The position numbers and the translations under genes are program-made. Of a DNA stretch of 64,000 bases, positions 31,078 through 42,013 are shown one piece after another. The stretch is from Suillus spraguei. Lineage: Eukaryota; Basidiomycota; Agaricomycetes; Boletales; Suillaceae. Under the pieces are notes generated by a model that saw nothing but the letters and a program-made list of their open reading frames with translations, ran no database searches and was not told where the DNA came from. Each line of letters opens with the position of its first letter. Position 1 is the first letter of the stretch. The stretch spans positions 1-64,000 of the forward strand of contig JABCPU010000365.1 in the NCBI GenBank assembly GCA_016800925.1. The letters run 5' to 3'.

Positions 31078-32287
31078 ATGAACACTTCTTCCATGTCCAC
31101 TTGTGACATAAAAATCTGGTGCACTTGGGCTCTGGCCGTCACTTATGAAGCAGGGGAATATACCAAACAGAAATTCAATGCAGAGAAGACTGGAGGAGAA
31201 CCAGTTATACCTTCTCCGAACCTGGACACTGATCTGGTGATGGCATGCGATCGCTTGGCTGATGTACTCATAAAGGCATATAAAAATCCCAGTGGGTCTT
31301 CCTGCAGATGTTGAAAATGTATTTGATCATTCAAATTCCTTCATGACAGTTAAGATGCAGATTGATATTGCAAGATATAGTGAATTGATATCCCCAAAGA
31401 ACACTGGGCATAATGACGAGAAAGAGGAGAAGTTGCTTGAGAGGTGTCCTCCTGACCATGAGGGCACAAAGTTGGTGGACAAACCTGCCACAATTCTCGA
31501 TGCTTTGGGTACCATCATCGCATGGTACCTCCCGGATGCCCTGACTGAGACCACCCAGGTGCATAATGTAGATTGTTACTCAATGGATATTGAATATCAG
31601 ATGGTACCTACAGAAGGAAATTAGGGCAACCACTGATTTGCTGGGTCCAAGCCTCAAAAAAGTGTAAAGGCTGATGGCAATTGGCGATATAATCAAGAAT
31701 GGTTCAAACAGGGCTCATAAAATGTTGGGTCAACTCCCAGATGCATCAATTTATCTCTGGCATGGTTTCAACAGGGCACGAGGTAGGATCTGATGAGATG
31801 ATAATTTCTGGAGTCAAACTCACCAATTCCATAGAATCTGTCAGATCCGGAGGTATCTGCATGATTGAGGGGACCCTCCTCCGAGAATATCCTCAAAGCT
31901 ATTGCAAGGCCAGCAGCCATTGCATCGGTGGCACTCAGGGTCATGCATCCTCAGCAGTACTTTGCAGGGTTACAAGCCTTGTCACACCTCAGAGATAAGA
32001 CAGTGAGCAAGGAACTGCCACAGATGCCAGGGACCCTGCAGTACTGGGCATCCATATTTAACACCCTCTCCATCATTTCCAATCGGGAAACCCCCAATCA
32101 TCGAGACCATTTATCCATTCCTGAATGCTTCGATATTCTCACCACCATGGGGAACTATTCTAATGCTCAGATGAGTATGCCAAGCCTTCAGCTGGAATTC
32201 AGGTATGATTTCAGCTGTATGATTGCGTTTTCAGGAAGGATTGTCAGACATGGGGTTCATGGAGTGGAAGGGCATCAGATTGCTTGA
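31078..32287 (+). pseudogene. Remnant of an uncharacterised gene
   Basis: Plus-strand coding-like pieces follow one another: TYEAGEYTKQKFNAEKTGGE (31143), VMACDRLADVLIKAYKNPSG, VGLPADVENVFDHSNSFMTV (31294), KLVDKPATILDALGTIIAWY, LPDALTETTQ, then, after breaks, PSENILKAIARPAAIASVAL (31868), HPQQYFAGLQALSHLRDKTV, LQYWASIFNTLSIISNRETP and EFRYDFSCMIAFSGRIVRHG to about 32287. Each is well ordered but frames change near 31290, 31620 and 31860. The order and single strand suggest one decayed gene of a family I cannot name. It lies directly upstream of the satellite into which Copia 2 inserted. It may have been carried by, or be a host of, transposons. Confidence 0.45.
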
Positions 32288-32454
32288 GCATGGTATATCA
32301 GGGATTCTGTTCACATTTATGCTGGGGTTCCCTCATATGGATGGGCTAGGGTCGATGACTGCATACTAACCACGGTGTGAAAGATCAAAGAAGTTGAAAG
32401 AGTTGTTACCCATGTTAGTAGCAACACACGAATACCATGTACCAATTAGAGCAT

Positions 32455-32707
32455 CAACATTTCTGGAACTCAATTCGGAAGTCAAGTTTCATGAATTGAG
32501 TCCCGAACATTGAGTATCTCGGCACTTGGGACTCAATACTCGAAATTCGGGACTCAATAATCGGAATTCAGCACTCGATAGTCTGAATTCAGGTTCGACA
32601 CTCGGGACTCAGCAAAATGTGAGGCAGAACAATGTGAGGCAACAGACTTTGATCCACACATTTTGAGGCCGAACCCCGAATGCCAGCAGCTGGCACTCAG
32701 GACTTGG
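32455..32707. repeat. Dispersed satellite, block C, with left target duplication of Copia 2
   Basis: Units with GGACTCAGCAAAATGTGAGG, TTTGATCCACACATTTTGAG and GAACCCCGAATGCC. The last five bases, CTTGG at 32703-32707, are the target duplication of Copia 2; the other copy is 46552-46556, where the satellite resumes. Confidence 0.85.
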
Positions 32708-32893
32708 TGCAGCAATAGGTAAGCTGCAGTAGTAGTCAGTACTAAGTAATGAATGTGTAAGTAGCATATGCTCACCTCAGTAGACTAGCAAGTCACTGAG
32801 GTAGGTAGAGTAAAGAGCAGCTGTAAGTATGTCTGTGCTTATCTAATACTACCGGTAATGTCCGAGGTCCATGTAATGTTTGACTATTCAACA
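32708..32893 (-). repeat. 3' LTR of Copia 2
   Basis: Minus strand TGTTGAATAGTCAAACATTA ... CTTACCTATTGCTGCA. It is preceded on that strand by the polypurine tract TTTTAAGGGGAG. The pol frame runs on into the LTR. Confidence 0.95.
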
Positions 32894-34434
32894 CTCCCCT
32901 TAAAATGGTGCATAGTCCTAGCGCAGCAGTGAAATGTTTGGCCTTGACACTAGGCAAAGCTTTGGTAAGGGTGTCAGCAACCATGTCGTCAGTGGGACAA
33001 TATATGAGTCGGATGGAACCTTGTTCAACAATAAAATGAATGTAGTGGTAGCAAATGTTGATATGCTTGGTTTGAGCATGATAAGTGCCACCCTTGGCAA
33101 GTGCGATTGCAGACTGATTGTTGCAATGAAGAGTCGTTGGATAAGTGAGTGGGTGGAAGATCTCTTGGACAAAATGGCAGAGCCACATAGCTTTTTTGGC
33201 AGCATGAGTGGCAGCGACATACTCAGCTTCTGTGGTGGATAGAGTGATGAGTTCTTGCTTCTTCGAAGCCCAAGATATTGCGCCACCATCAAGTAGAAAA
33301 GCATATCCAGAGATGGCATGCCTATGCTCCTGTGATGCTCCATTAGCATCTGTAAAGCCTTCTAGTCCGCACTTCCCATGACCAAATGTAAGTGCTAGCT
33401 TCCTTGTTCCTACCAGGTAGCGGTAGATTCTCTTCACTGCTTCCCAATGTGCCATGCCTGGCTCTGCACTAAATTGCGCTACTGTTTATACTGCAAATGC
33501 TATGTTGGGGGGTGTACCAACTGCTAAGTGCATGAGTGAGCCAACAGCTTCGTGATAAGGTACATTCTTCATTTTTGCGACTTCAGTAGGCATCTTTGGG
33601 GATTGGCTGTGAGATAACTGAATGTTGGGGTCCATTGGGATGGAGACAGGTTTGTTGTCAGCAAAGTTGTACTTGGTGAGTATCCCATCAACATAGGATT
33701 CTTGCAACAGTGAGATAGTGCGTGCTGTGCGGTCACATATAACCTTCATCCCAAGTAGCCAAGCAATAGGTCCAAGGTTGGTGAGCTTGTAGCAATTAGC
33801 GATCTCAGTCTTGAATAACTGAATCTCCTTTCTGTCACTCCCAGTAACAGTGCAGTCATCAACATGTGATGCAAACAGGAGGATCTCGTTCTCCACATAC
33901 TGGTAGAACACTCCCCAATCACATTCGGCTCACCTAAAGCCAAGTAGTTCCAGTGCTTTGCACAGCTCATTGTACCACTTGAGTGTGCCTTGCTTGGATC
34001 CGTACAGTGCAACATGTAAGCATGCAACTGGGTTCTTGAACTTGCCATTAACCTGTAGCCCAGGTGGAAGTTTCATGAAGATAACCTTGTCAGGATCTAG
34101 CTTTCCATTAAGGTAAGCACTCTGGAAGTCAAAGATGTCGATGTCCCAGTCATTCCTGGCTGCTATAGCAAGGATGGTGCGCAGTGATGCAAGGCATGCG
34201 ATGGGGGTGTATGTGTCATAGTAGTCAACACCATAAACCTGTGAGTAGCCTTTAGCAACAAGACATGCCTTGTACTTGTCAATTTCACCATCAGCTTTCC
34301 GCTTGATGCGATAGACCCATTTGCAACCAACGATGTTGGCACCCTTAGGGCACTCAACTATTGTCCAGGTCTTGGTGTCTTCCAGGCTTCTTAACTCCTT
34401 GTTCATCGCCTCATCCCATTTGGGCCAGTCACAG
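32793..34434 (-). pseudogene. Copia 2 reverse transcriptase and RNase H
   Basis: Copies RNA to DNA and degrades the RNA strand inside virus-like particles. On the minus strand it reads WPKWDEAMNKELRSLEDTKT, KACLVAKGYSQVYGVDYYDT, DIDIFDFQSAYLNGKLDPDK, then the active-site ASHVDDCTVTG (about 33870-33840), LLGMKVI, VGSLMHLAVGTPPNIAFAV, then the RNase H end LSTTEAEYVAATHAAKKAMW, HCNNQSAIALAKGGTYHAQT and TDDMVADTLTKALPSVKAKH. The frame shifts at about 33930 and breaks at about 33485. After KALPSV the reading frame crosses the polypurine tract and ends inside the 3' LTR at 32793. Confidence 0.9.
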
Positions 34435-35304
34435 TGTAAAGATACAACCTAGCCTGGGCTGTAGATAAACCACTGCCTAAACTAGTATGTGAGTCTTGCA
34501 CTCCATCTAGTCTGCTTCACTTGCAAGGCAAGAGCATTCGACCATAAAGGGGGATGCCTATTGGTATGGTCAAGTTTGAGTCTAACTTATGTGCGAAACA
34601 AGCGTCGAGGTCAGCGGTAAGTTGCCGCGGTCAGCGATGATACCGTCGGAACTAGCATGTGCGTAGCAGTGCTACTGTGGTCGAGATATGGTCAGTAACA
34701 GTTGCGTCGAGCATGGTATCTGCGGTAGCGGTAAGGTTGCGAGTGGTGCAAAGAAACAGTAAAGAAGTCCGCAGTACTTTCAGCGGTAAAGTAGCGGTGC
34801 GTGAGAAGTTCAGTCAAAGTAACAGTCAAAGGTCCAGTGGTATGCCAGCAGTAACGGAGAACGAGTGTGATAGATTAACGAGTGATAAGGAAACTTTAAA
34901 GACTATGTCCACTACTGGGTAGATCCAGAGCTAAACAATAATCCTGACCTATAGTACGTGCAATGGTGTAAAATCAGGTGCTTGTATCATGTGGGGTACG
35001 CGGTGCTTATATCCTAAATTGTATGTACTCGGAATACTCTAGGTGAGATCAGTAGCGCTGGAGTGTAGTAACCACCGTTAAAACAAATGACGCACCAAAT
35101 GGAGCTATGTGGATGCGGCAAGGACATGGAACGACATCGGTATGTGGAATGAGGTGCAGCAGTCGGTATGGTGTGCGGTAAGTGTGGGATGCTGCTGGTA
35201 CTGCTAAAGGGGTAAGACGGCCATGGACAAGTGGTAACTCCTGTAGACGTGAGACGAGTGTCAAAAGATGGGGTTTTAAGCCCAGCGCCAATATGTTCGT
35301 TACA
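34435..35304 (-). mobile_element. TGTAACG element, copy 3, inserted in Copia 2 pol
   Basis: Same ends as copies 1 and 2 on the minus strand (TGTAACGAACATATTGGCGC ... GTTGTATCTTTACA). It is about 90 bases shorter owing to an internal deletion near 35078. Copia coding sequence continues on both sides (ARKH on the upstream side, DWPKWDEA on the downstream side). Flanking bases CCGC and CTGT differ only by transitions, so a target duplication is possible but not proven. Confidence 0.8.
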
Positions 35305-36406
35305 GCGGTGTTTGCGTGCTTCATCATCACTAGTTGGGTCGCTCCCCTCAACCTCCACTGCTCCAGCAACCATGGCAAAAACTTATTTGTCATCCTCATC
35401 CAGCTGACCATCATCTCCCAGCATGCCTAACTCCTGCGCAAGATTGCCAGTCTCGCTTGAGCCTGCTTGCACTCCAGTTGGCAGTGTCGGTGAGTTAGCT
35501 TGACCATCATGAGTACCTTCCCCATCTCTTAGACATCTCACATATTCTGATTCGATTCATACTCTTCCTGAGTGTCGAGGCTGTGGAGCGTGAATCTCAA
35601 ACCGTGGTCCTAGGTGGTCTTGAGCTGGTGCGTGTTGCTTTTGAGGTGGTTGTGGGATGTTAGCGCACTGATTGCCTTGATCCTCTGGTGGTTGCTGCTC
35701 CCCTGCAAGTGGTGTGCTAACAGGTATGTGAACTTCTCTTTCATCAAACCTTACACTGCACTCAATTATTACTCTGCAGGTATCCTCCCAATAGATTTGG
35801 TGACCATTACTGTCATGGTTGAAGCCCATCCAGTAGCCATCTTTTGCTCACATGTCTAGCTTTGAGCTTGATGTGTCATGCACCCAGACTCAGCAGCCCC
35901 ATACTGGTAGGTTGGCTAGGTCTGGCTTCTTCTTGAAAAGCATCTGAAGGGAGTCTTGTTATCAAGTGAGCATGTCGAACTTCTGTTCTTCAACCATATA
36001 GCGTGACTCATGGCTTCACCCCATAGAAATTTTCGCAGTCCGCTTGCATGTAGCATGGCTCGAACTCTTTCAAGTAGCCTGTGATTCAGTTGCTCTGCCA
36101 TGCCATTGTGCTCTGGGGTATCATGAACAGTGAGCTTCTGCTCTGTTCCATGACTAGCGAGGTGACATGTGAATTCTTCACTGAGATATTCTCCCCCACG
36201 ATCAGACCAGAGACATCTGATCTTGGTATCAAACTGCATATTGATCCAAGCTTCATAGCTCTTGTAAGCGCTGAATGTCTCATTCTTGGTCTTCAATAGG
36301 TACAGGTTGGTGAAGCATGTGTGATCATCTGTGAAGGATGCGAAATACTGACTCTTTGCTATTGTTTGGACAGGAGATGGTCCCCATAAGTCGGTATGGA
36401 CCTCAT
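35305..36406 (-). pseudogene. Copia 2 integrase core and linker
   Basis: It inserts element cDNA into chromosomes. On the minus strand it reads EVHTDLWGPSPVQTIAKSQY (36402 downward), SFTDDHTCFTNLYLLKTKNE, WSDRGGEYLSEEFTCHLASH and DTPEHNGMAEQLNHRLLERV, giving the catalytic Asp, Asp and Glu of the DDE core. A Pro/Gln-rich linker follows (QPPQKQHAPAQDHLGPRFEI). Stops interrupt at about 35920, 35555 and 35370. The upstream half lies beyond the gypsy insertion: the codons for LGD and EVHTDLWG are rejoined once the insertion and one CTCAT copy are ignored. Confidence 0.88.
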
Positions 36407-36870
36407 TGTTACAATCGTACGTGCCCCTATTCATTTTCTACTTCATTTACCTTGTATATTACGTAACACGACTCTGACTCATATGCTCAACGCATCTGTA
36501 CTATAGTTGCCTTCCTTCTTTGGATACGCACTTACATTCTCACGTCTCTCTTGGTCTGTGTGCACATATTGGCCTATTTAAGCACAGTGTACTTGTAGTA
36601 GATTCTCTACTTTAATCTTACTGGGTTTTACCTGGAATCCCCTTCGCTTAGGTCTCCAACCTAAGTCGTCCTGAATCGTCTCTAAGTCTAGGCACTCCTT
36701 AGCCTTAGTCTCTATTCTCGCGGATACCTCTCAGACTTGTCTTTGAGGCTGAACCCTTGATCGTACTCGGAACGCGTTCCTTGTACTTTCGCCTTGTCCT
36801 CTTTTGGACATTGTAAGAACTTCCCAGCAGACCGTCTGTGTCTTTTCACTGTCGCTGGTGACGCCACCCC
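36407..36870 (+). repeat. 5' LTR of the gypsy element, 3' end missing
   Basis: It starts TGTTACAATCGTACGTGCCC. It matches the 3' LTR up to GACGCCACCCC at 36870; the expected AGTTTGTAACA is absent and TCCAGTCTTCGACC follows instead. A TATTTAAGCA box (about 36573) probably serves transcription. Confidence 0.9.
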
Positions 36871-37039
36871 TCCAGTCTTCGACCCTGAACCCTGATCGCC
36901 TAGATCAGCAAACTAGCGTACGCGTACGCTGAGCAGATTGTCAAGAGGGAGCCCCCTGACAGAAGAAAAGCCCTGACGGACAGCAAGACAGCGCGTGTAG
37001 GCACCGAGAAAGTATAACTCACCAGAAGAATCATCAACC

Positions 37040-37876
37040 ATGTCGTCGACCAAAGAATTCGAGTACAAGATCGGTCAACCAATTGGTTTTGATGGAGATC
37101 GTGATAACTCTCGCGAGTTTATCCAGTCGTGCAATTTGCACTTTGACATCAATGAAAAGCTCTACACCACCGACAAGCAGAAGATCATCTACATAACATC
37201 CTTTATGACCGAAAGGAATGCCAAGTCTTGGAAGGAACAATTCCTTGAACACGCCCAATCTACTGACACTTCGGGACAAAAAGTTGGTTATGGGACGATG
37301 GCAGATTTTATGAAGAGCTTCAAAGAAGCATTCGAACCGGTGGACACCAAAGGAACCGCCCTTACTAGACTTAGGGATCTCAAACAAGGAACTGGAGATC
37401 TCCACACCTACGTCGCTGATTTTGAAGCACTTGCAGCCAAGGCTCAGATCACCGACAACGCAACGAAGATTCAGTTCTTCCAAGACGGCCTTAATTGGGG
37501 TATCCTTACAAAGCTTTTCAATACAGGAGATGTCTCCAAAATATTCAGAGATGTTGTGCTGCAATGCATTGCTATTGACAACGCCCATCATCGGCTTAAC
37601 GCCATGAGGACACGTCATACTCCACAACAGAAGAAGAACTACGGGAATGCACGGTATATTCCGAACCATGATTCCAACGCAATGGTCGTAGATCGAATCT
37701 CCGATATGGAGAGATCCGAATGCATGAAGAAAGGGCAATGCTTCGGATGTAGAAAGACAGGACACCGCATCCATAACTGTCCTGATAGAAAGAAGAAGAC
37801 CCCGCTCCGACAAACCGAAGTCAAAGGAGAAGAAGAAGATGAAGATACCGTGAGACGGATTGTTGAGGATTTTTGA
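37040..37876 (+). CDS. Gypsy gag protein (intact)
   Basis: A structural protein of the virus-like particle. The 278-codon frame begins MSSTKEFEYKIGQPIGFDGD at ATG 37040 (context ACCATG) and ends VRRIVEDF. Residues about 15-190 match the retrotransposon-gag fold (NAKSWKEQFLEHAQ, MADFMKSFKEAFEPVDTKGT, ALTRLRDLKQGTGDLHTYVA, DFEALAAKAQIT). A zinc knuckle CFGCRKTGHRIHNC (C-x2-C-x4-H-x4-C) lies at about residues 234-247, followed by a charged tail. It is the only gypsy frame without a break. It ends before a short spacer and the protease, so pol is probably made by a frameshift or reinitiation. Confidence 0.92.
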   Translation: MSSTKEFEYKIGQPIGFDGDRDNSREFIQSCNLHFDINEKLYTTDKQKIIYITSFMTERNAKSWKEQFLEHAQSTDTSGQKVGYGTMADFMKSFKEAFEPVDTKGTALTRLRDLKQGTGDLHTYVADFEALAAKAQITDNATKIQFFQDGLNWGILTKLFNTGDVSKIFRDVVLQCIAIDNAHHRLNAMRTRHTPQQKKNYGNARYIPNHDSNAMVVDRISDMERSECMKKGQCFGCRKTGHRIHNCPDRKKKTPLRQTEVKGEEEDEDTVRRIVEDF

Positions 37877-37939
37877 CTTGGAGAAACAAGGATTCGATGT
37901 ATGTTTCTCCCAATGTATTACTAAGACTTGTACACGCTA

Positions 37940-38494
37940 TAGGTGAAAGAAAAGAACTTCTGTCCCTATCACCCTCCACTTGCGTACTCGCTTGAAATCC
38001 GTCGACACCACCGCTGTTATCGATTCAGGAGCAGCGGGAACGTTCATCTCAGAAGAGTTTGTGAAACTCCATCAAATCACACGACGAAAACTCAAAGAAC
38101 CATTTCGAGTTACTACGGCAGACGGGACTCTTATCAAGGAGGACCAATCACACACTATTGTCTTCTAGTGGTTAAGATTGACAATTGAACCATGTATGGA
38201 AAATTCAATATTACCAAACTAGGGAGAAGAGATCAAATCCTTCTTGGAATCCCATGGTTACGAGCGATGAACCCAGTTATAGATTGGGCCGCTGAAACAC
38301 TTATCCTTCCACGGACGGATAAATCAGATGAGATCGAAATTGATATAGACGAAGATCGAAAGCAGAACGGGTTGCCCCAACTTTTCACCACCATACCAGA
38401 TGGCAACATTCCCGCCTTCCGAAACCATTCATCGCCTCTTCTCCTGACGTTCCTGAAAACTCAGAACCAGAAGTACGAATGCCACGTACTATAG
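37940..38494 (+). pseudogene. Gypsy aspartic protease region, frameshifted
   Basis: Plus-strand pieces read LKSVDTTAVIDSGAAGTFIS (37986-38050), with DSGA as the catalytic triad of a retroviral-type protease that cuts Gag-Pol. It continues EEFVKLHQITRRKLKEPFRV, TTADGTLIKEDQSHTIVF to a stop at 38168. The next part, FNITKLGRRDQILLGIPWLR and AMNPVIDWAAETLILPR, is in another frame from about 38192. A base or two has been lost near 38170. Confidence 0.85.
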
Positions 38495-40180
38495 AACCTA
38501 CTCCACGTGTACAACTGCCGCGAGCAGTATCACCGATCCCTCGAGCAGAGAAGCGCAAGAATGAATCCGAACCCGAGCATCGGGTCGGAGAAGAACCTAT
38601 TGAGCAGCGACCAATAGAAGAACAGAAACATGGAAAGAGGAAAACGAAGAAGAACTCCCAGGGCGAAGCACCAACGTACCAAAACTATCCAAGTTCTTTG
38701 TCCCCCGAAAACTCTTTCAGCTTCAATAGAAGAAATTCCCGACAAAGAAGAACCGTGCCCTCGTTGATCCCAACTGAGGATGATGACCAATTTGATACCA
38801 TGAATGATGTCTGGCACGCGCCAGAAGTACGCGAAGTTTCCTCATATGAACTAGGAGATGGAGAATTTCTTGTGGAATACGATACTGATGGAGTCAGTAT
38901 GAGGATCATAGAGGAAGTATCCATGGACACACCAATGACACGTGATGGAACTTCTCAACTCGAACAATCCTCCAACTACTCCACTATTCCCCTTCCTCTC
39001 CAAAATATAGTAACAAGGCTCAGGAATTCGCCACGGATGAGAAGGAAAAGAAAAAGAAATCCTTCGAAGAATTGGTCCCAGATTACTTGCACGACTTCGC
39101 AGACGTCTTTGCTAAAGACGGATTAAACAAGCTGCCCCCCGAACGCCCTGGTATTGATCATCGGATTGATACTAAACCTGGTTTCATTCCCCGTACGTCT
39201 AAGGTCTACCCGCTATCGGAAAAAGAACGCGCCGCCGTCAAAACGTTTATCAATGAAAATGTTGCGAAAGGATTCATCTCAGAATCGAAGTCACCTCAAG
39301 CTAGTGGCTTCTTCTTTGTGGGAAAGAAGAGCGGAGAACTGCGCCCCTGTCAAGATTATCGTTACATCAATGATTGGACAGTCAAGAACGCATACCCCTC
39401 CCACTCCCTATTTCCTTGTCGCACGACTTCACAATGCACAGTTCTTTACGAAAATGGATATCCGGTCCGGCTATAACAATATTCGCATCCATCCTGATGA
39501 TAGGTGGAAAGCTGCTTTTACCACGGAATTCGGCCTTTTGAACCAAACGTCATGTTCTTCGGCCTCTGCAATTCCCCAGCAACTTTTCAAGCATACATGA
39601 ATCGCACCTTTCAACAAGAAATCAATGAAGGATGGATGGTTATCTATATGGACGATATCCTGATTTTCTCTACGACAATGGCAGGAACACCGTGAACGGA
39701 CCAGACAGTTTTGATGAAAATACGAAAAGAACACCTGTTCTTGAAACTGGAGAAATGCACCTTTGATGCAGAAGAAGTGGAATACCTCGGAATGATAATT
39801 CGCCCCGGACAAGTTGCTATGGATACCGCCAAGACCAAGGGAATCTCCGAATGGCCAACCCGAAATCTGTAAAAGATGTTCGTCATTCCTCGGTTTTTGC
39901 AACTTCTACCGCACGTTCATTTCCCACTATTCTGACATCGCCAGACCCCTTATCGATTTGACAAAGAAAGATAAGGCCTTTGAATGGTCAACCGAATGTA
40001 TGGATACCTTCATAGAATTGAAACAACGCTTCACATCCCAACCGGTACTTCGTAACCCGATCCTTCCCGACAATTTGCTATCGCTACCGATGCTTCACTC
40101 GTAGCAACTGGCGGAGTTCTCCTGCAAACTGATGAGAATGGTGTTTATCACCCCTGCGCATATCTCTCACAGTCCTTGAA
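38479..40180 (+). pseudogene. Gypsy reverse transcriptase region, several frameshifts
   Basis: After a charged linker (38479-39060) the polymerase begins: [20 protein letters not shown] (39078), [60 protein letters not shown]; then, after a break near 39400, [20 protein letters not shown] with the first catalytic Asp; then, after another near 39540, NVMFFGLCNSPATFQAYMNR and the core YMDDILIFS (39645-39671). Breaks also lie near 39690 and 39870 before the connection domain (FLGFCNFYRTFISHYSDIAR). Domain order and spacing are normal; four or more indels make it non-functional. Confidence 0.88.
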
Positions 40181-40775
40181 CCCCGCAGAACGCAATTACC
40201 AGATCTTTGATCGGGAACTCCTTGCCGTGATCCGGGCATTGAACGAATGGCGTCATTATCTCGAAGGAAACCCACACCCCGTCCTGGTATTCACCGACCA
40301 TAAGAACCTTCTGTACTTTAGGAGTGCACAGAAGCTCACCCGTCGCCAAGCACGTTGGCAATTGATTTTGTCCATTTACGACATCGAACTGCATCACGTT
40401 GCAGGTACTAAATTAGCAGTACCTGATGCACTATCCCGCCGGCCTGATTATGACTCTGGTAAAGACGATAACGAGGACCAGACCCTCCTCCCTGACGCTC
40501 TATTCGTTCGTCTTATTGACACTGACTTGAAGGATGTGCTTTCATCCTCTGACCCCCTCGACGACCCTGTCTTTAAGACAGCGTCTGATGCCCTTGATGG
40601 CGTGTGCCTGCCTCCTATGAAATCGGCTCTCTCTGATTGGAAGATTGAGGAGAACGTCCTCTATTTTAAGAACCACGCCTATATTCCACCAGCGCATCGT
40701 TCCGATATCCTGAAACGGTATCATGATCATGCTACCGCGGGTCACCCCGGTAGATTCAAAACGAAGAACTCGTAA
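40080..40775 (+). pseudogene. Gypsy RNase H and integrase zinc domain
   Basis: An open stretch from about 40080 reads ATDASLVATGGVLLQTDENG (first catalytic Asp), LNPAERNYQIFDRELLAVIR (Glu), PHPVLVFTDHKNLLYFRSAQ (Asp) and GTKLAVPDALSRRPDYD. The N-terminal integrase zinc domain then begins ([16 protein letters not shown]). The frame ends at 40775 after a one-base change; the zinc domain resumes at 40780 ([23 protein letters not shown]). Confidence 0.88.
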
Positions 40776-40779
40776 AACG

Positions 40780-41368
40780 AGAAGCCTGGTGGCCTGCAAT
40801 GGGCTCTTATATTCGGAAATACGTTGAGGGTTGCGCCCTTTGTCAGCAAATGAAAGCGGATACTCACCCCGTTCGACCCCCGCTCGCGCCTATTCCCTCG
40901 TCGGCTGTTCGCCCATTCTCCCAGGTCTCTGTTGATCTTATCACTGACCTCCCCGTCTCTGGAGGCTTTGACAGTATCATGGTCGTGGTAGACCATGGCC
41001 TTATGAAGGGGGTAATTATTATCCCTTGTTTGAAAACCATCACTTCAGAAGGTGTGGCGAAGTTATTTTTAAAACATGTTTACCGACGATTTGGACTCCA
41101 CGACAAAGTCATCTCGGATCGAGGACCACAATTCCTATCTCGCTTCTCAAAGGAACTTGCCCGACTTCTCGACTATATCATCGCTCCATCCACAGCTTAC
41201 CACCCACAGACTGATGGCCAAACTGAAAGGCTAAATCAAGAACTTGAAACATACCTTCGTATCTACTGCCGTAACAACCCCGAAGATTGGGTAGAACACC
41301 TACCAATCGCCGAATTCGTTCACAACCACCGAAACATGATGCAAGACATGCATCACCCTTCTACTTAA
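40780..41368 (+). pseudogene. Gypsy integrase core
   Basis: [16 protein letters not shown] completes the HHCC zinc site. The DDE core follows: [20 protein letters not shown] (Asp), [20 protein letters not shown] (Asp) and [20 protein letters not shown] (Glu). After [13 protein letters not shown] the frame breaks at about 41350 and continues in another frame with [14 protein letters not shown]. Confidence 0.9.
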
Positions 41369-41962
41369 TGATGGGATATGAACCACACGCTATCCCTCAT
41401 CTAATCCCTGATTCATCCGTTCCCGCAGCAGAAGACCGAGTACGATCTCTGCAGAAGATAAGAGAAGAAGCAATCGCCTGTCACAACATTGCAATGCAGA
41501 CCATGGCCGAACGATCCCGAGGAGATAAGTACACCCCATGGAAGATCGGAGATAAGGTTTGGCTATCTGCCGCTAACCTTAGACTCAAACTCCCATCAAG
41601 GAAACTCGCCCCAAAGCGATACGGACCTTTCTCGATCACTGACGTCTTATCGCCCATCACGTTCACACTCAAACTCCCCCGCAGTGGAAAATCCATCCCA
41701 CGTTCCATGCTTCTGTCTTATCATCCTATAGCGAAACGGACGTACACGGCCCGAACTTCCCGAACTACTACCCGACATCATCGAAGAAGAAGAAGAATAT
41801 GAAGTGGAAGCAATCCTTTCTCACAAGGGAACCGGCAACCGCCGACGCTATCTTGTCTCCTGGAAAGGATATTCATCGGGAGATAACGAATGGCTCCCAG
41901 AAAAGAACTTGAAGAACTCCGCCCGAATTTTGAATGCTTATAAGAAGCAACACGCCCTTTGA
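41369..41962 (+). pseudogene. Gypsy integrase C-terminus with GPY/F and chromodomain
   Basis: IREEAIACHNIAMQTMAERS, then KIGDKVWLSAANLRLKLPSR and KLAPKRYGPFSITDVLSPIT (the GPY/F module). After a frame change near 41725 a chromodomain follows: [59 protein letters not shown] to TGA 41960-41962. Chromodomains of this group bind methylated histone H3 and direct insertion into heterochromatin; landing in an existing Copia element and satellite fits that. Confidence 0.9.
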
Positions 41963-42013
41963 TCATCCTTCAGTCAATCAACTCGCACTAGCACTTGATC
42001 AACTACCATTGAA

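Noticed and set aside
37034..37813. Minus-strand frame of 259 codons opposite gypsy gag
   Set aside because: It is a shadow of the intact gag gene, which has a start, retrotransposon-gag motifs and a zinc knuckle on the plus strand.
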